From Promethearchaeota archaeon (GTDB lineage Archaea; Asgardarchaeota; Lokiarchaeia; Sigyniarchaeales; SOKP01), in contig RDOA01000001.1 of assembly GCA_011364925.1 (NCBI GenBank), forward strand, positions 127,128 through 191,127: DNA of 64,000 bases. Direction: 5' to 3'. Positions 53,848 to 62,885 of the stretch are shown here, in pieces. The translations under genes and the position numbers were made by a program. The notes beneath the pieces were generated by a model that made no database searches, was not told the DNA's origin, and saw nothing but the letters and a program-made list of their open reading frames with translations. Each line of letters opens with the position of its first letter. The stretch's first letter is position 1.

Positions 53848-54474
53848 ATGGCTCATAAACGTCCATGGCACTGTTATTCTACATGGAATAGAAGACCTTA
53901 CCAACATAAACGTAGCGCTAATCATAGAAGGGAATACGCTCGTGGAGGGTCCCAAAGCAAGATCGTCAGATATTGGGGTGGAAACAAGGATATTCCTTGG
54001 GAATCATGGGAATTAGTGATCGGACTTAAAGTTGAAAAACAAATTCAAGTTTCGTCAAATTCGCTTGAGGCAATTCGTATTACTGTAAATAGTGCATTAC
54101 AAACTTACTTAGGTAGGACTGGCTATCGTTTTAGAGTAAGATCAATACCCTTTCAGAAATATCGAGAAAATAGAATGTTAGCGTTCGCAGGAGCAGATAG
54201 AGTGCAATCGGGAATGAGAAATTCCTTTGGTAGATCAACGGGAGTCTGCGCACGTGTAAGAGCGGGAGCAATTATTTGCGAAGTTGGCACTAGTTTAAAG
54301 AACTTACCAATTGTTCGAGATAGGCTAAGAGTTGCCTCAATGAAAGTCGCGAGCCATTGTTCTATCGTTATTTTAAAATACAAAACACCGGAAATATTTA
54401 AACAGGCGGGATTACCTCTCTATGACGATAAAAAGCGAAAAGAAGTTCCACTGTTTGAATTTGCTGTGGTTTAA
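53848..54474 (+). CDS. rpl10e: 50S ribosomal protein L10e (uL16)
   Basis: 208 residues. Typical archaeal/eukaryotic L10e start with HKRPWHCYSTWNRRPYQHKR, then SKIVRYWGG, FRVRSIPFQKYRENRMLAFAGADRVQSGMR, and GRSTGVCARVRAGAII. It sits near the peptidyl transferase centre and the 5S rRNA. The archaeal/eukaryotic form (not bacterial L16) is one of the clearest taxonomic markers in the window. It is a single gene with an A+T-rich upstream region and no other ribosomal gene adjacent. Confidence 0.97.
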   Translation: MAHKRPWHCYSTWNRRPYQHKRSANHRREYARGGSQSKIVRYWGGNKDIPWESWELVIGLKVEKQIQVSSNSLEAIRITVNSALQTYLGRTGYRFRVRSIPFQKYRENRMLAFAGADRVQSGMRNSFGRSTGVCARVRAGAIICEVGTSLKNLPIVRDRLRVASMKVASHCSIVILKYKTPEIFKQAGLPLYDDKKRKEVPLFEFAVV

Positions 54475-54570
54475 ATCGTGATATAGCAGGTTAATTTAAC
54501 TTTAACTTTCATCTTTTCCAATTTTCTTCCCAAAGATATTATATTCTTTTTAAATTATATAATTCAGATT

Positions 54571-55575
54571 ATGATTCTAAAAGTAGGCTTAGTCGGAGCG
54601 GGTGGTTTTGGATCAATCCATCTTTTAGGATTTTCTAAAAATTCTCACTGTGAATTAGTAGCGATTGCGTCTAGGACTGAAGAACACGCTAACGCGTTAT
54701 CTGAGAAGTTTAATATCCCAAAAATATATTTTGGCGATGAGGGATGGCTAAAAATGATTGAAAACGAGAGTTTAGATGTTGTGAGCATATGTACTCCTAA
54801 TTACTTACACGCTCCAATAACTTTAAAAGCTCTCGAGAATAACTGTCATGTTTTATGTGAGAAACCTATTGCATTAAATCGAGAGGAGTTAAATCAAATG
54901 GAGTCGTTGTTAAACACCAAAGATTTAATCTTCTTTACATCATTTCAAAAGCGTTACAATCCAACCTTCAAATTAATAAAAAATATTCTGAACGAGGGAA
55001 TTCTTGGAGATATTACATTAGTAAGATATTACTTCAGTCATTATGGTCCGTATAAATCTTGGAGAGCCCTTTCCAAGGAAAAATGGTTTTTCGATTCTCA
55101 AAAAGCAGGGGGAGGAGTCTTGTTAGATTTAGGGGTTCATTGCATCGATATCTTACGAAGTTTATTTGGAGATTACGACAAAGTTGTTGGATTTGATTCT
55201 AACACTACTTGTATAGAAATGGAAGACGAGGATAACTGCGGCGTTCTTTTCCGATTTAAAAACAAATCAACGGGATTTATTAGTGTTTCGTGGTGTAATG
55301 AGCCTTCAGAAACAATAGATATATTTGGAACAAATGGATTTATTAAAGTGGATTTAAGTGGGAGGAATTCCCCTTCTTTTGGTCCAAAGGAATTGAAAAA
55401 AAACCAAAAAATCAAAAAATTATTAAAATTTAAACCCAGCAACGAATTCGCTCAAGATAAGTTGATCGATCACTTCATAAATTGTATTCAATCTGGGAGA
55501 CAAGAAAGTCCCAACTTTGATGACGGAAGAAAAGCTGTAGAATTTGTATTAGAAGCGTATTCTTTCAAAAAATAA
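54571..55575 (+). CDS. Gfo/Idh/MocA family oxidoreductase
   Basis: 334 residues. N-terminal Rossmann fold GLVGAGGFGSIHLLGF for NAD(P), then VSICTPNYLHAPITLKAL, CEKPIALNREEL (the EKP motif) and GGVLLDLGVHCIDILRSLFG (catalytic D...H). The C-terminal alpha/beta domain ends NFDDGRKAVEFVLEA. These enzymes oxidise or reduce hydroxyls of sugars and cyclitols, such as inositol or UDP-sugars. No neighbour defines the substrate. A poly-Lys/Asn stretch (KNQKIKKLLKFKPSN) in the C-terminal domain is lineage-specific. Confidence 0.9.
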   Translation: MILKVGLVGAGGFGSIHLLGFSKNSHCELVAIASRTEEHANALSEKFNIPKIYFGDEGWLKMIENESLDVVSICTPNYLHAPITLKALENNCHVLCEKPIALNREELNQMESLLNTKDLIFFTSFQKRYNPTFKLIKNILNEGILGDITLVRYYFSHYGPYKSWRALSKEKWFFDSQKAGGGVLLDLGVHCIDILRSLFGDYDKVVGFDSNTTCIEMEDEDNCGVLFRFKNKSTGFISVSWCNEPSETIDIFGTNGFIKVDLSGRNSPSFGPKELKKNQKIKKLLKFKPSNEFAQDKLIDHFINCIQSGRQESPNFDDGRKAVEFVLEAYSFKK

Positions 55576-55665
55576 GGCACTAATTTAAAAATTAATCATC
55601 AAATTTTTAATTATAATATCTCTCATAATTATTGTCAGAGATACACGAAAGGTGAAAGAATTACA

Positions 55666-57018
55666 TTGAAGGATTTACGACCGTTTTTTAATCCAAAAAG
55701 CGTGCTCATTATCGGAGTATCCCGTCAAGCTCTTTCTTTTAGTTACACTGTCTTAAAAAATCTGTTAGAGATATTTTACAAGGGAAGGTTGTACATTTTA
55801 AATCCTAATGCTAACGATATATTAGGGGTAAAATCTTACCACTCCTTCGAAGAATTGCCTGAAATTCCAGAACTGGCAGTTATCGTGTTAGGAAAGAACA
55901 TTCTTGAAGTTGTTGAGCAACTTGGACAACTTGGGGTAAAGCATATTGCGATTCAGACTGAATTAAAACCCGGAACGAAAGTAAACGATCTTACTATTAA
56001 ATTACATCAAGCCTGCCTTAAGTATGGTATTACCTACTTAGGTCCATCTATGCTTGGCATTATCAACTTTGGAGATAATTTTACTACTTCAATAATCCCT
56101 GTCCGACAGCATATAATGAAGGAGAACAAGAATATAAAAGAAGGAATTAGCTTCATTGCTCAATCTGGTGGTTTAGCAGGAGCAATGGGTTGGTGGACGC
56201 CTTCACAAAAGCTTCCAATATCAAAAGTGATTCATTTGGGAAAAGGTTTTCATATAAACGAAGCTGATGTGCTTGAATATTTTTTGACTGATAATACGAC
56301 AAAAGTGATCTCCCTATTCATTAGAGAAATTTCTGACGAATTAATTGAAGCCGTAAGGAAAGTTAGCAAAGAAAAACCTATTCTCTTTTATTATGTTGGT
56401 AAACAGGGGGATCAAGAAATACAACTGAAGAAAGCTGGTGGAATATCTGTCTTGAACTACATCGAGCTTTTTGAAATCGCAAAAATCTTTTTATGGTGCC
56501 CTGAACCTAAAGGAATCAATTTAGGAATAATTGGACCAAGTTCTGGTGCTATTCATCTAATCGTAAAAGAGATGAGAAATCAAAACTTAGCTTTAGCTAA
56601 ACCAAGTGAAGCGTCTCGAGATATTATTATGGATAAAGTCGGTGGATCTACTTGCGCGTTCGGAAATCCAGTTGATTACTGGCCGCCTGAAAAGTTCGTA
56701 GGAATAAGAATCTGCGGAATTTATAATACAGCTTCAGAAGCACTGTTAAAAGACAATGCCGTGGATGGATTGATCTTAGCCTTAGAATTCTTCACTGAAA
56801 TCGAATTTGATTTCAACATTTATTCTTCCATCGTAAGTTCTAATCCGACAAAACCAATAATTACCATTCTAATTCAAGCAGAGCGCGAAGGAGCAAAAAG
56901 AGTAATAAATTCCGCAACAGAATTGAAAATCCCCGTATTCGAAAACGAGATAGAAAGAGCGGTTCGCGGATATAGACTTTTATACGATTATTATTCAAAA
57001 ATTAAAAAAAGAAATTAA
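55666..57018 (+). CDS. ADP-forming acyl-CoA synthetase alpha-subunit-like protein lacking the His loop
   Basis: 450 residues from TTG after AGGTGA. CoA-binding domain at 1-130 (FFNPKSVLIIGVSRQALSFS; ELAVIVLGKNILEVVEQLG), then the succinyl-CoA-ligase-type flavodoxin domains (SFIAQSGGLAGAMGWWTPSQ; IIGPSSGAIHLIVKEMRNQN). The length fits a separate alpha subunit. However, the segment that should hold the phosphorylated His (SHTGSLAG-type) is missing: the sequence runs FYYVGKQGDQEIQLKKAGGI directly into SVLNYIELFE. An ATP-grasp beta subunit is not adjacent. It may have lost ATP-coupled synthesis and serve as a CoA- or acyl-CoA-binding protein. Confidence 0.8.
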   Translation: MKDLRPFFNPKSVLIIGVSRQALSFSYTVLKNLLEIFYKGRLYILNPNANDILGVKSYHSFEELPEIPELAVIVLGKNILEVVEQLGQLGVKHIAIQTELKPGTKVNDLTIKLHQACLKYGITYLGPSMLGIINFGDNFTTSIIPVRQHIMKENKNIKEGISFIAQSGGLAGAMGWWTPSQKLPISKVIHLGKGFHINEADVLEYFLTDNTTKVISLFIREISDELIEAVRKVSKEKPILFYYVGKQGDQEIQLKKAGGISVLNYIELFEIAKIFLWCPEPKGINLGIIGPSSGAIHLIVKEMRNQNLALAKPSEASRDIIMDKVGGSTCAFGNPVDYWPPEKFVGIRICGIYNTASEALLKDNAVDGLILALEFFTEIEFDFNIYSSIVSSNPTKPIITILIQAEREGAKRVINSATELKIPVFENEIERAVRGYRLLYDYYSKIKKRN

Positions 57019-57020
57019 GG

Positions 57021-58295
57021 TTAGCTCGAAAAAATATCTTGTAGTTCTATTGGAATATAATCACTTTCGTCCATTAAAGATATAGCATATATCTGATCCC
57101 CACAATCGCATGGACTTCCCTCAAAAAGGTAAAATTTAAACTCATTTTTCCAATTACAAACATTCACTGTTTCAATATTTGCGACTTCGCCGCAAATACA
57201 ATATATCGCTAAGTCTGGGGAATAGTTGGGTATAATTTCATTAAATCCTAGTTCAGATTCGGTAAATTCAGAATCAGTTAACATTTGATTGATCTTATCC
57301 GCCAAATTATCTTTTAAACTAGGTAAAAAACCTGTAATAACTCCATCTTTGCCTTTCATCTCGGTTAATACAACGAAGTTTTTCTCTGGTTTCTCGTCTC
57401 GTTTCTTTTCTGGAAATATTGGTTGGTTGTATTGTTGTTGAAGCTGCTCTGGAATAGGGAATGGCTCCATACCTTCGGGATATTCAAACGAAACATAATA
57501 CTCAATAAGACCTCTCATTTGCCTTTGGTTGATTACTTTTAGATCTTCATAATCTCTGTGGTAGAGAGAAAATTTTATTAAATCCAACGGTACTTCCAAT
57601 TCCAGAAGGTTAGATCTAATATTAGCTAATACCTCGCTAACATAGCTCTTTACAACCAAAATATCGTCTCGATTTTTTGTGTAAATATCATCACGAGTTT
57701 CTTCCTTAAACCGGAACCATTTTTTAACTGCAGAGTTCTGTATAAATTGGGGTACAATGCAAAACGCACACATTACAATTAACATATAAGTGTAGTCAAT
57801 ACCAATACCGAAAAATGGTAATATTAAAAAGACTGCTGCAACACCCAACAGAGGAGCCATAATTTTTAAATTCAAATTTCTCCGCTTTTTTTCTATCGAT
57901 GTTTTAACTCCTTTGCTTTGAGCCACTTCCTCTGCTTGCGTTATTATTCGGTTCACTGCTTCAAGAACCCTTTTTTCCTCAAATCTTTTTTTGAGGAGTT
58001 TATCTTCTTCTGTGGTAGAATCAAAATTATTTATTCTCTCTACTATTTTTTTTGTATACTGCTCTACTTCCCGTTCCTTAAAAGCAAAGTCTAAAGGTTC
58101 TTGTGAAACGTAATCTAGAAATTTAATTACCGATAACTTACCCTCAATATCTTTAAGGTCCTCTGGTTGAATATTTAACGCTTCTTGTAGTACTTGACTT
58201 TGTGTTTTTCTTACTGGCCTTAATCGTCTCGATTTCTTATCGCGTTTTTCTGTTCCTTCAGATTGCTCGCTACTACTATTTTCGTTTTCGTTCAT
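57021..58295 (-). CDS. Unknown membrane protein with central TM pair
   Basis: 424 residues. A charged N-terminal half (1-135; KRDKKSRRLRPVRKTQSQ, then helical repeats) precedes two membrane helices at about 147-190 (IMAPLLGVAAVFLILPFFGI; YMLIVMCAFCIVPQFI). A large soluble C-terminal region contains scattered Cys pairs (IYCICGEV, CNWKNEF, GSPCDCGD) that may bind a metal. A Pro/Gln-rich hinge (PIPEQLQQQYNQP) divides it. No family is recognised. It ends two bases from the convergent acyl-CoA synthetase-like gene. Function unknown. Confidence 0.65.
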   Translation of the reverse strand: MNENENSSSEQSEGTEKRDKKSRRLRPVRKTQSQVLQEALNIQPEDLKDIEGKLSVIKFLDYVSQEPLDFAFKEREVEQYTKKIVERINNFDSTTEEDKLLKKRFEEKRVLEAVNRIITQAEEVAQSKGVKTSIEKKRRNLNLKIMAPLLGVAAVFLILPFFGIGIDYTYMLIVMCAFCIVPQFIQNSAVKKWFRFKEETRDDIYTKNRDDILVVKSYVSEVLANIRSNLLELEVPLDLIKFSLYHRDYEDLKVINQRQMRGLIEYYVSFEYPEGMEPFPIPEQLQQQYNQPIFPEKKRDEKPEKNFVVLTEMKGKDGVITGFLPSLKDNLADKINQMLTDSEFTESELGFNEIIPNYSPDLAIYCICGEVANIETVNVCNWKNEFKFYLFEGSPCDCGDQIYAISLMDESDYIPIELQDIFSS

Positions 58296-58437
58296 TTTAA
58301 TTTTAAAAATCTCATAGGGTTATTAGTTAGGTAATAATTAAGCTAACATAATTAACTTTTTGAAATTAGCGCTTTGAAAAAATAATTCCCTTCTTATCAC
58401 GAGTAGCCTTTATTACCTTTTTATCAATATATAATCT

Positions 58438-59274
58438 ATGAGTAAAAAATTAACTCTTAGAACTAAAGTATTGCTTGAAGGATTAAAATTTCCTGAAAGC
58501 CCAAGATGGCACGACGATATACTTTGGTTTGTCGACATGGAAGGATGTAAAGTAATGACGATCGATTTAAATGGGAACACGGAAATAATTCTTCAAAGGT
58601 CCAGTCGGGTTTCTGGATTAGGTTGGCTTCCTGATAACAGATTGCTCATAGTCGCGATGGACGATAATTGTCTACTGCGACTGGATCCTAACGGAGTGAA
58701 TGTGATAGCAGATTTAAATAAATTCAATTTCGTCTTAAGTAATGATATGGTCGTTGATAAAAAAGGTCGTGCGTACGTAGGAAGTTTTGGATTCAATTAC
58801 ATGGAAGGGGAACCTTTCGCTCCCACAAGGCTCGTACTTGTAGAACCCGATGGAACAGCTAGAGTTGTGGCAGAAGATATGGCATTTCCGAACGGAGCGG
58901 TTATAACTCCAGATAGTAAGACGCTCATTGTTGCTGAAACCTTTGCCGCAAAATTAACAGCTTTTGATATTTTGGATGATGGCTCGCTGACAAATCGCCG
59001 TGTCTGGGCTAGACTAAGATCCTTACCTCCTGATGGTATCTGTCTGGACGCAGATGGAGGTATTTGGTTAGCAGCACCTGGAAGAGGAAGAGCAGTTAGG
59101 GTTTTAGAGGGTGGAGAGATCACGCATATCGTAAAAGTTGAGAACGATGCTTACGCGTGCATGTTAGGTGGACTAGATCGTAAAACGCTTTTTGTTGCGA
59201 CTTCAAAACACACAAGAGACGCTGGAAGAATTGAATTCGTAGAAGTTGATGTTCCAGGTGTTGGACTTCCTTAA
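58438..59274 (+). CDS. SMP-30/gluconolactonase-like six-bladed propeller
   Basis: 278 residues. Family landmarks: FPESPRWHDDILWFVDM at the start (metal Glu), SNDMVVDKKGRAYVGSFGF, FPNGAVITPDSKTLIVAET (metal Asn) and PPDGICLDADGGIWLAAPG (metal Asp). The three divalent-metal ligands (E, N, D) are all kept, so an active lactonase or esterase is plausible. Its G+C content looks higher than that of neighbours and its closest resemblance is to bacterial members, which may signal transfer. A TATA-like ATCAATATATAAT lies directly upstream. Single gene. Confidence 0.88.
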   Translation: MSKKLTLRTKVLLEGLKFPESPRWHDDILWFVDMEGCKVMTIDLNGNTEIILQRSSRVSGLGWLPDNRLLIVAMDDNCLLRLDPNGVNVIADLNKFNFVLSNDMVVDKKGRAYVGSFGFNYMEGEPFAPTRLVLVEPDGTARVVAEDMAFPNGAVITPDSKTLIVAETFAAKLTAFDILDDGSLTNRRVWARLRSLPPDGICLDADGGIWLAAPGRGRAVRVLEGGEITHIVKVENDAYACMLGGLDRKTLFVATSKHTRDAGRIEFVEVDVPGVGLP

Positions 59275-59357
59275 AATCAATTAAAAATGTAAGTTATATT
59301 TTAAAAAAATAGTAAATAAAAATATCCCCTTATTCCCAAATATTTTTTCTCGTTGAA

Positions 59358-59588
59358 TTAAGCGACGTTTTCCACTCGAACAACTTCAGGCACAAATTGT
59401 TTAATAGCTCGTTCGATTCCGAATTGGAGGGTTGCTTGTGCGTGCATACATCCCGAACAATGACCTTGTAGCCGTACTTTAACGATACCATCGTCAGTAA
59501 TGTCCACTAATTCAACATCGCCACCGTCCATTTGGAGTTGGGGGCGAATCTTATCAAGAACTTCTTTAACTTTTTCTTTATTAACCAT
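59358..59588 (-). CDS. NifU C-terminal-domain iron-sulfur scaffold protein
   Basis: 76 residues, corresponding to the Nfu domain alone. Conserved [19 protein letters not shown] and the [11 protein letters not shown] motif (CxxC) hold a [4Fe-4S] cluster between two subunits. It probably delivers clusters to apo-proteins, of which this window encodes many (radical SAM and U32-like proteins). There is no N-terminal NifU/IscU domain and no partner gene adjacent. Complete small gene. Confidence 0.92.
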   Translation of the reverse strand: MVNKEKVKEVLDKIRPQLQMDGGDVELVDITDDGIVKVRLQGHCSGCMHAQATLQFGIERAIKQFVPEVVRVENVA

Positions 59589-59828
59589 TTTAATCGTTTA
59601 TAGTAATTTTTTAATCTTAATATAAATAAATTAGTTACTCTATTTAAAACCAAGCTCTTTAAAATATGAGTATTCATTCACTATCGTTTATTTCTCAACG
59701 ATTGTTTTCGGAAAAAATATTATAAAAATATAGTGCCAACTTAATTTATCGAACTAAACCTAAAACCTCTTATTTTTCAGTTCTTTAAATGACCTTAATA
59801 CGACAAAAAATTAAAATGGCATCAAGTA

Positions 59829-60206
59829 ATGGAGACTAACGATTTTGTAAAATCTTTGAATGAAGTACAAGATTTAATGAGAGAAGAAAAGTACAAAGAT
59901 GCTCTAATTATATTAGATAAATTGAAAGAAGCTGATAAGGCGGGAAATTTTGATTATAATCTAACTCATAAATTATACCAGTTGATTTCAAATTCTCAAT
60001 CTCTTTACAACCAACAGAGAGTTTTGAGCATTATTAAACAAATTTCTAAGAAACAAAAATCAATATCTATGCTTGAGTTGATGAGGATCTTAATCGACCA
60101 AGAGAATATAGAGTTGGATGAACAACTTCTAAGAAGAGAAGTAGAAATTCTTATCTTAAGATCCTTATTAAACGGTAGGATCGAAGGAGATAAGATTATC
60201 TTTTAA
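59829..60206 (+). CDS. Small helical protein with C-terminal winged-helix pattern
   Basis: 125 residues. The first 80 residues are pure helix in two or three TPR-like hairpins (LMREEKYKDALIILDKLKEA; FDYNLTHKLYQLISNSQSLY). Residues about 78-125 read as a winged helix (KSISMLELMRILIDQENIEL, then LRREVEILILRSLLNGRIEG and a final strand KIIF). The order helical repeat then winged helix, with the second motif ending in a short beta wing, is that of a miniature PCI domain as in proteasome-lid and eIF3 subunits. This is a structural guess. No family is known. Confidence 0.55.
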   Translation: METNDFVKSLNEVQDLMREEKYKDALIILDKLKEADKAGNFDYNLTHKLYQLISNSQSLYNQQRVLSIIKQISKKQKSISMLELMRILIDQENIELDEQLLRREVEILILRSLLNGRIEGDKIIF

Positions 60207-60270
60207 TCTCTTTAAAAATTTAGTATAGCACATATTTTTTTACCAGTAAAATGGCCTTTTTACACCAGAA

Positions 60271-60283
60271 CTATTTAAATAGT
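60271..60283 (+). promoter_or_regulatory. TATA-like box upstream of the zinc-ribbon/winged-helix gene
   Basis: CTATTTAAATAGT, a palindromic TATA-like element about 70 bases before the ATG at 60352; a leader with an AGAGAG stretch follows. Confidence 0.45.
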
Positions 60284-60351
60284 AATCTCACACATTAATA
60301 TTAACAATAGTTTCTCACAAAAATGATTTGAATAATTAAGAGAGAGTTCAA

Positions 60352-61065
60352 ATGTATTGTAAATGGTGTGGTTCAGAAATACCGGAAGACGCGAAAATTT
60401 GTCCACATTGTGGAGAAGTTTTAAGAGATAAAGAAGCTGCTACTCCAGAAAGAGAAGGCGCAAGGTTGGAGGAAGAGATCGAACGAGACTTATATGCTTT
60501 TTTTAATAAAAATATAGGTTCTGCCTACTCTGTGAATGCCTTAAAAAACAGGTTAAGCGAGATAGTAAAAGATTATACCGCTAGAGCATATAGTTCTCAA
60601 CATCTCCAAAAAATTTTGTATAAAATGACTCAAAAAGGTCATCTGAAGGCATCATATCACAATAATGAAACCCATTACCATTTTTTAGAAGCAAAGAAAG
60701 AAGAACCTGCTAAAACAACTTATACTGGTGAATCGCTAAAAAAATTGCACGACATCCCTCCTACGACACAATCTATATTGAAAGAGCCAATTGAACCTCA
60801 TCGAACCGAACATATAAAACCTCGTAATGAAGGCAAAATTGCTGCTTTAGTCGTTACTGGTGTAATTGGAGGTATATTATTGCTTGTTGGAATTCTTTAT
60901 TTATCCAATGCAATAGGAGGAGGATTTTTTTGGACCGGTTTACCTACAGGAGCAACACTGGCTATAATAGGTATTATAATTTTAGCTGTAGTACTTGGTA
61001 TAGCAAGCAAGGGAGCATGTTGTGCTGACTTCTTTTGCGATGATTGTTGTTGTGATGCTTGTTAG
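60352..61065 (+). CDS. Zinc ribbon/winged-helix membrane protein with Cys-rich tail
   Basis: 237 residues. N-terminal zinc ribbon CKWCGSEIPEDAKICPHCG; residues about 42-115 look like a winged helix (RDLYAFFNKNIGSAYSVNAL, ILYKMTQKGHLKASYHNN). A linker leads to two membrane helices (IAALVVTGVIGGILLLVGIL; ATLAIIGIIILAVVLGIASK). The last 15 residues are CCADFFCDDCCCDAC, seven cysteines, an uncommon terminal cluster that could bind metal or be lipidated. It is followed 31 bases later by another membrane gene on the same strand, probably co-transcribed. Confidence 0.7.
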   Translation: MYCKWCGSEIPEDAKICPHCGEVLRDKEAATPEREGARLEEEIERDLYAFFNKNIGSAYSVNALKNRLSEIVKDYTARAYSSQHLQKILYKMTQKGHLKASYHNNETHYHFLEAKKEEPAKTTYTGESLKKLHDIPPTTQSILKEPIEPHRTEHIKPRNEGKIAALVVTGVIGGILLLVGILYLSNAIGGGFFWTGLPTGATLAIIGIIILAVVLGIASKGACCADFFCDDCCCDAC

Positions 61066-61096
61066 AACTTAATTAATTAAATTAAAAGAATTCAAT

Positions 61097-61546
61097 ATGC
61101 TTGACAAGAATGAAAAGCTAGTTGTCATTGGATGGTTAGCACATCACAACCCCGAGCGTAAAGATTTTAAAAACCATGTATTTATTCTGTTCAATCACGC
61201 TTTCTGCATTGGTTGTTTCGCATTTTTGCTTGGAGTAATTGCTGCGTTGATAACAGCTAATTTATTTTATCTTTATATTGTAGATTTCGTACAATTTCCC
61301 ATTGCTCTCGCTATATTTTTAATCGGTTGGATTCCATCTATCCTCCAATATTCTATTCAAATTATAACGAAAAATCCTCTTAGGAGTAGAACGATAAAAT
61401 TTTTAATTCGCTTCTTATATCCATTAGGTAGTATTATTTTTATCTTCAGCTCACCATTATGGGGATTTCTTCTTGCGATCCCTGCGGGTTATGCAATTAT
61501 AAAAATTAGAAAGCTGAAAAACAGAATATTATCCGAAAAAAATTGA
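61097..61546 (+). CDS. Four-TM membrane protein, DUF2085-like
   Basis: 149 residues. An N-terminal polar stretch (MLDKNEKLVVIGWLAHHNPE) precedes a helix with FNHAFCIGCFAFLLGVIAAL, in which HxxCxxC recalls DUF2085 membrane proteins, then two to three more helices (PIALAIFLIGWIPSILQYSI; YPLGSIIFIFSSPLWGFLLA) and a basic tail. DUF2085 role is unknown. Close spacing to the preceding gene suggests a two-gene operon. Confidence 0.6.
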   Translation: MLDKNEKLVVIGWLAHHNPERKDFKNHVFILFNHAFCIGCFAFLLGVIAALITANLFYLYIVDFVQFPIALAIFLIGWIPSILQYSIQIITKNPLRSRTIKFLIRFLYPLGSIIFIFSSPLWGFLLAIPAGYAIIKIRKLKNRILSEKN

Positions 61547-61683
61547 AGGAGTTCCTAGATAAATAAATCAACGAAAAAAATCACAAATATGCATACTAAA
61601 TAATTGAGTTTCCGATTATAATTTCTCTTTATTTTACATTCTATCTAAATTGAAATGCGAAAAACGAAACATTTTATCTTAAT

Positions 61684-62043
61684 TTAAATAAAATCGCGCT
61701 TTTCTTTGATTTTATCAAGATAAATTTTTATTTGCATCATACTTGCATTTTGATCTTCTGCTATATCCTGTAAAGTTTTACCCAGATTAAAATATTGATT
61801 TTTCAACCAAGACAAATCTTGAAAATCATATTTTCTTTTGAGAGTTTGCTTAGATTTTTCAATAAATTCATCTTTAGATGTTGAAGGTGGTTTATCTAAA
61901 ATAATAGCGAGTAAGAATCCTGGAAGGACTATAAATATCAATTCTGAAAAAAAGAAAAACACGGACACAAATATAATCATGAAGGGTATAAAAAGGCAAA
62001 TTAGCAATTCACCAAAATAAATCTCTCTCTCTCGCTTGCTCAA
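61684..62043 (-). CDS. Small membrane protein with HTH-like C-terminus
   Basis: 119 residues. Two hydrophobic segments overlap in residues 10-50 (ELLICLFIPFMIIFVSVFFF; SELIFIVLPGFLLAIILDK), then a charged helix and a final helix-turn-helix-like stretch (FNLGKTLQDIAEDQNASMMQ). The order membrane hairpin followed by HTH resembles the gene at 4472. No family is recognised. It is separated from both neighbours by more than 130 bases. Confidence 0.5.
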   Translation of the reverse strand: MSKREREIYFGELLICLFIPFMIIFVSVFFFFSELIFIVLPGFLLAIILDKPPSTSKDEFIEKSKQTLKRKYDFQDLSWLKNQYFNLGKTLQDIAEDQNASMMQIKIYLDKIKEKRDFI

Positions 62044-62234
62044 GCACTAATTCACTTAAATTAAAAATTTTTTTTCACTATGAATTTGACGTACATTTAT
62101 GAAAGAAAATTTAAATTTATTTTCATATAAGTTCACTAGATATAAGTAGAAGTTAAAAGCATATTAGATTTTTTTATTAGAATTTTTTCTTGTTAAGTAA
62201 GATTTAACCGAGTTTAAAGTCCAAAATAATACTA

Positions 62235-62753
62235 TTGAAAATAAAATGCGAAAGATATATGAATGAGACTAGTATGTCTTTAAAAGACAAATTTTCAGGT
62301 ATTACTACGATGTTGGGTTTAATACTAGTTATAATATCAATATTTGTTTGTTATTTTACAATAATTAGAATTAGTTGTGGAAGGAGAAATCTGGTTATCC
62401 CACTTTATTTTAATTTATTTTCCACTTTATCAGGAGGAATCACCTTAATTACTAGCAGTTTATACAGCCGGGGAAGGGGAATCTTGCTATTACATTTTGG
62501 TGTGTTCAGTTTACTACTATTTCTAATTTATATTCCAAATTTGTATTCTCCTTATAATGAATTTCTCTATATCCTCTATATTCTTTTTGGAATTCCATGG
62601 CCTGTTCTATCTGGGATATCCTCAATCTTTTTAGGATTTCTGATATTATTTAAGAAGAAATATTATGCTAATATTATCGTTTATCTTCTTCTTATTTACA
62701 ACATATCCTTTGTTATTTTAATAAGTTCTCCTAAATTTTTTTGCATGTTATAA
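62235..62753 (+). CDS. Unknown multi-TM membrane protein
   Basis: 172 residues from TTG; ATG at 62259 is an alternative start. Four or five hydrophobic segments fill it (LGLILVIISIFVCYFTIIRI; TLSGGITLITSSLYSRGRG; FSLLLFLIYIPNLYSPYNEF; YILFGIPWPVLSGISSIFLG; IIVYLLLIYNISFVILISS). There are no charged active-site motifs. Composition alone supports a membrane protein; function unknown. The gap on each side is A+T-rich. Confidence 0.5.
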   Translation: MKIKCERYMNETSMSLKDKFSGITTMLGLILVIISIFVCYFTIIRISCGRRNLVIPLYFNLFSTLSGGITLITSSLYSRGRGILLLHFGVFSLLLFLIYIPNLYSPYNEFLYILYILFGIPWPVLSGISSIFLGFLILFKKKYYANIIVYLLLIYNISFVILISSPKFFCML

Positions 62754-62885
62754 AACTGAACAGTCATATGAAAATCACATTTATTCAATAAAATATGAAT
62801 ATAGTTTATTCAAGACTTATCTAAAAAAATCGGCTTTTTTAAACTTATTTTGATATCTACATAAAAACAAGTTAGTATTTTTACA

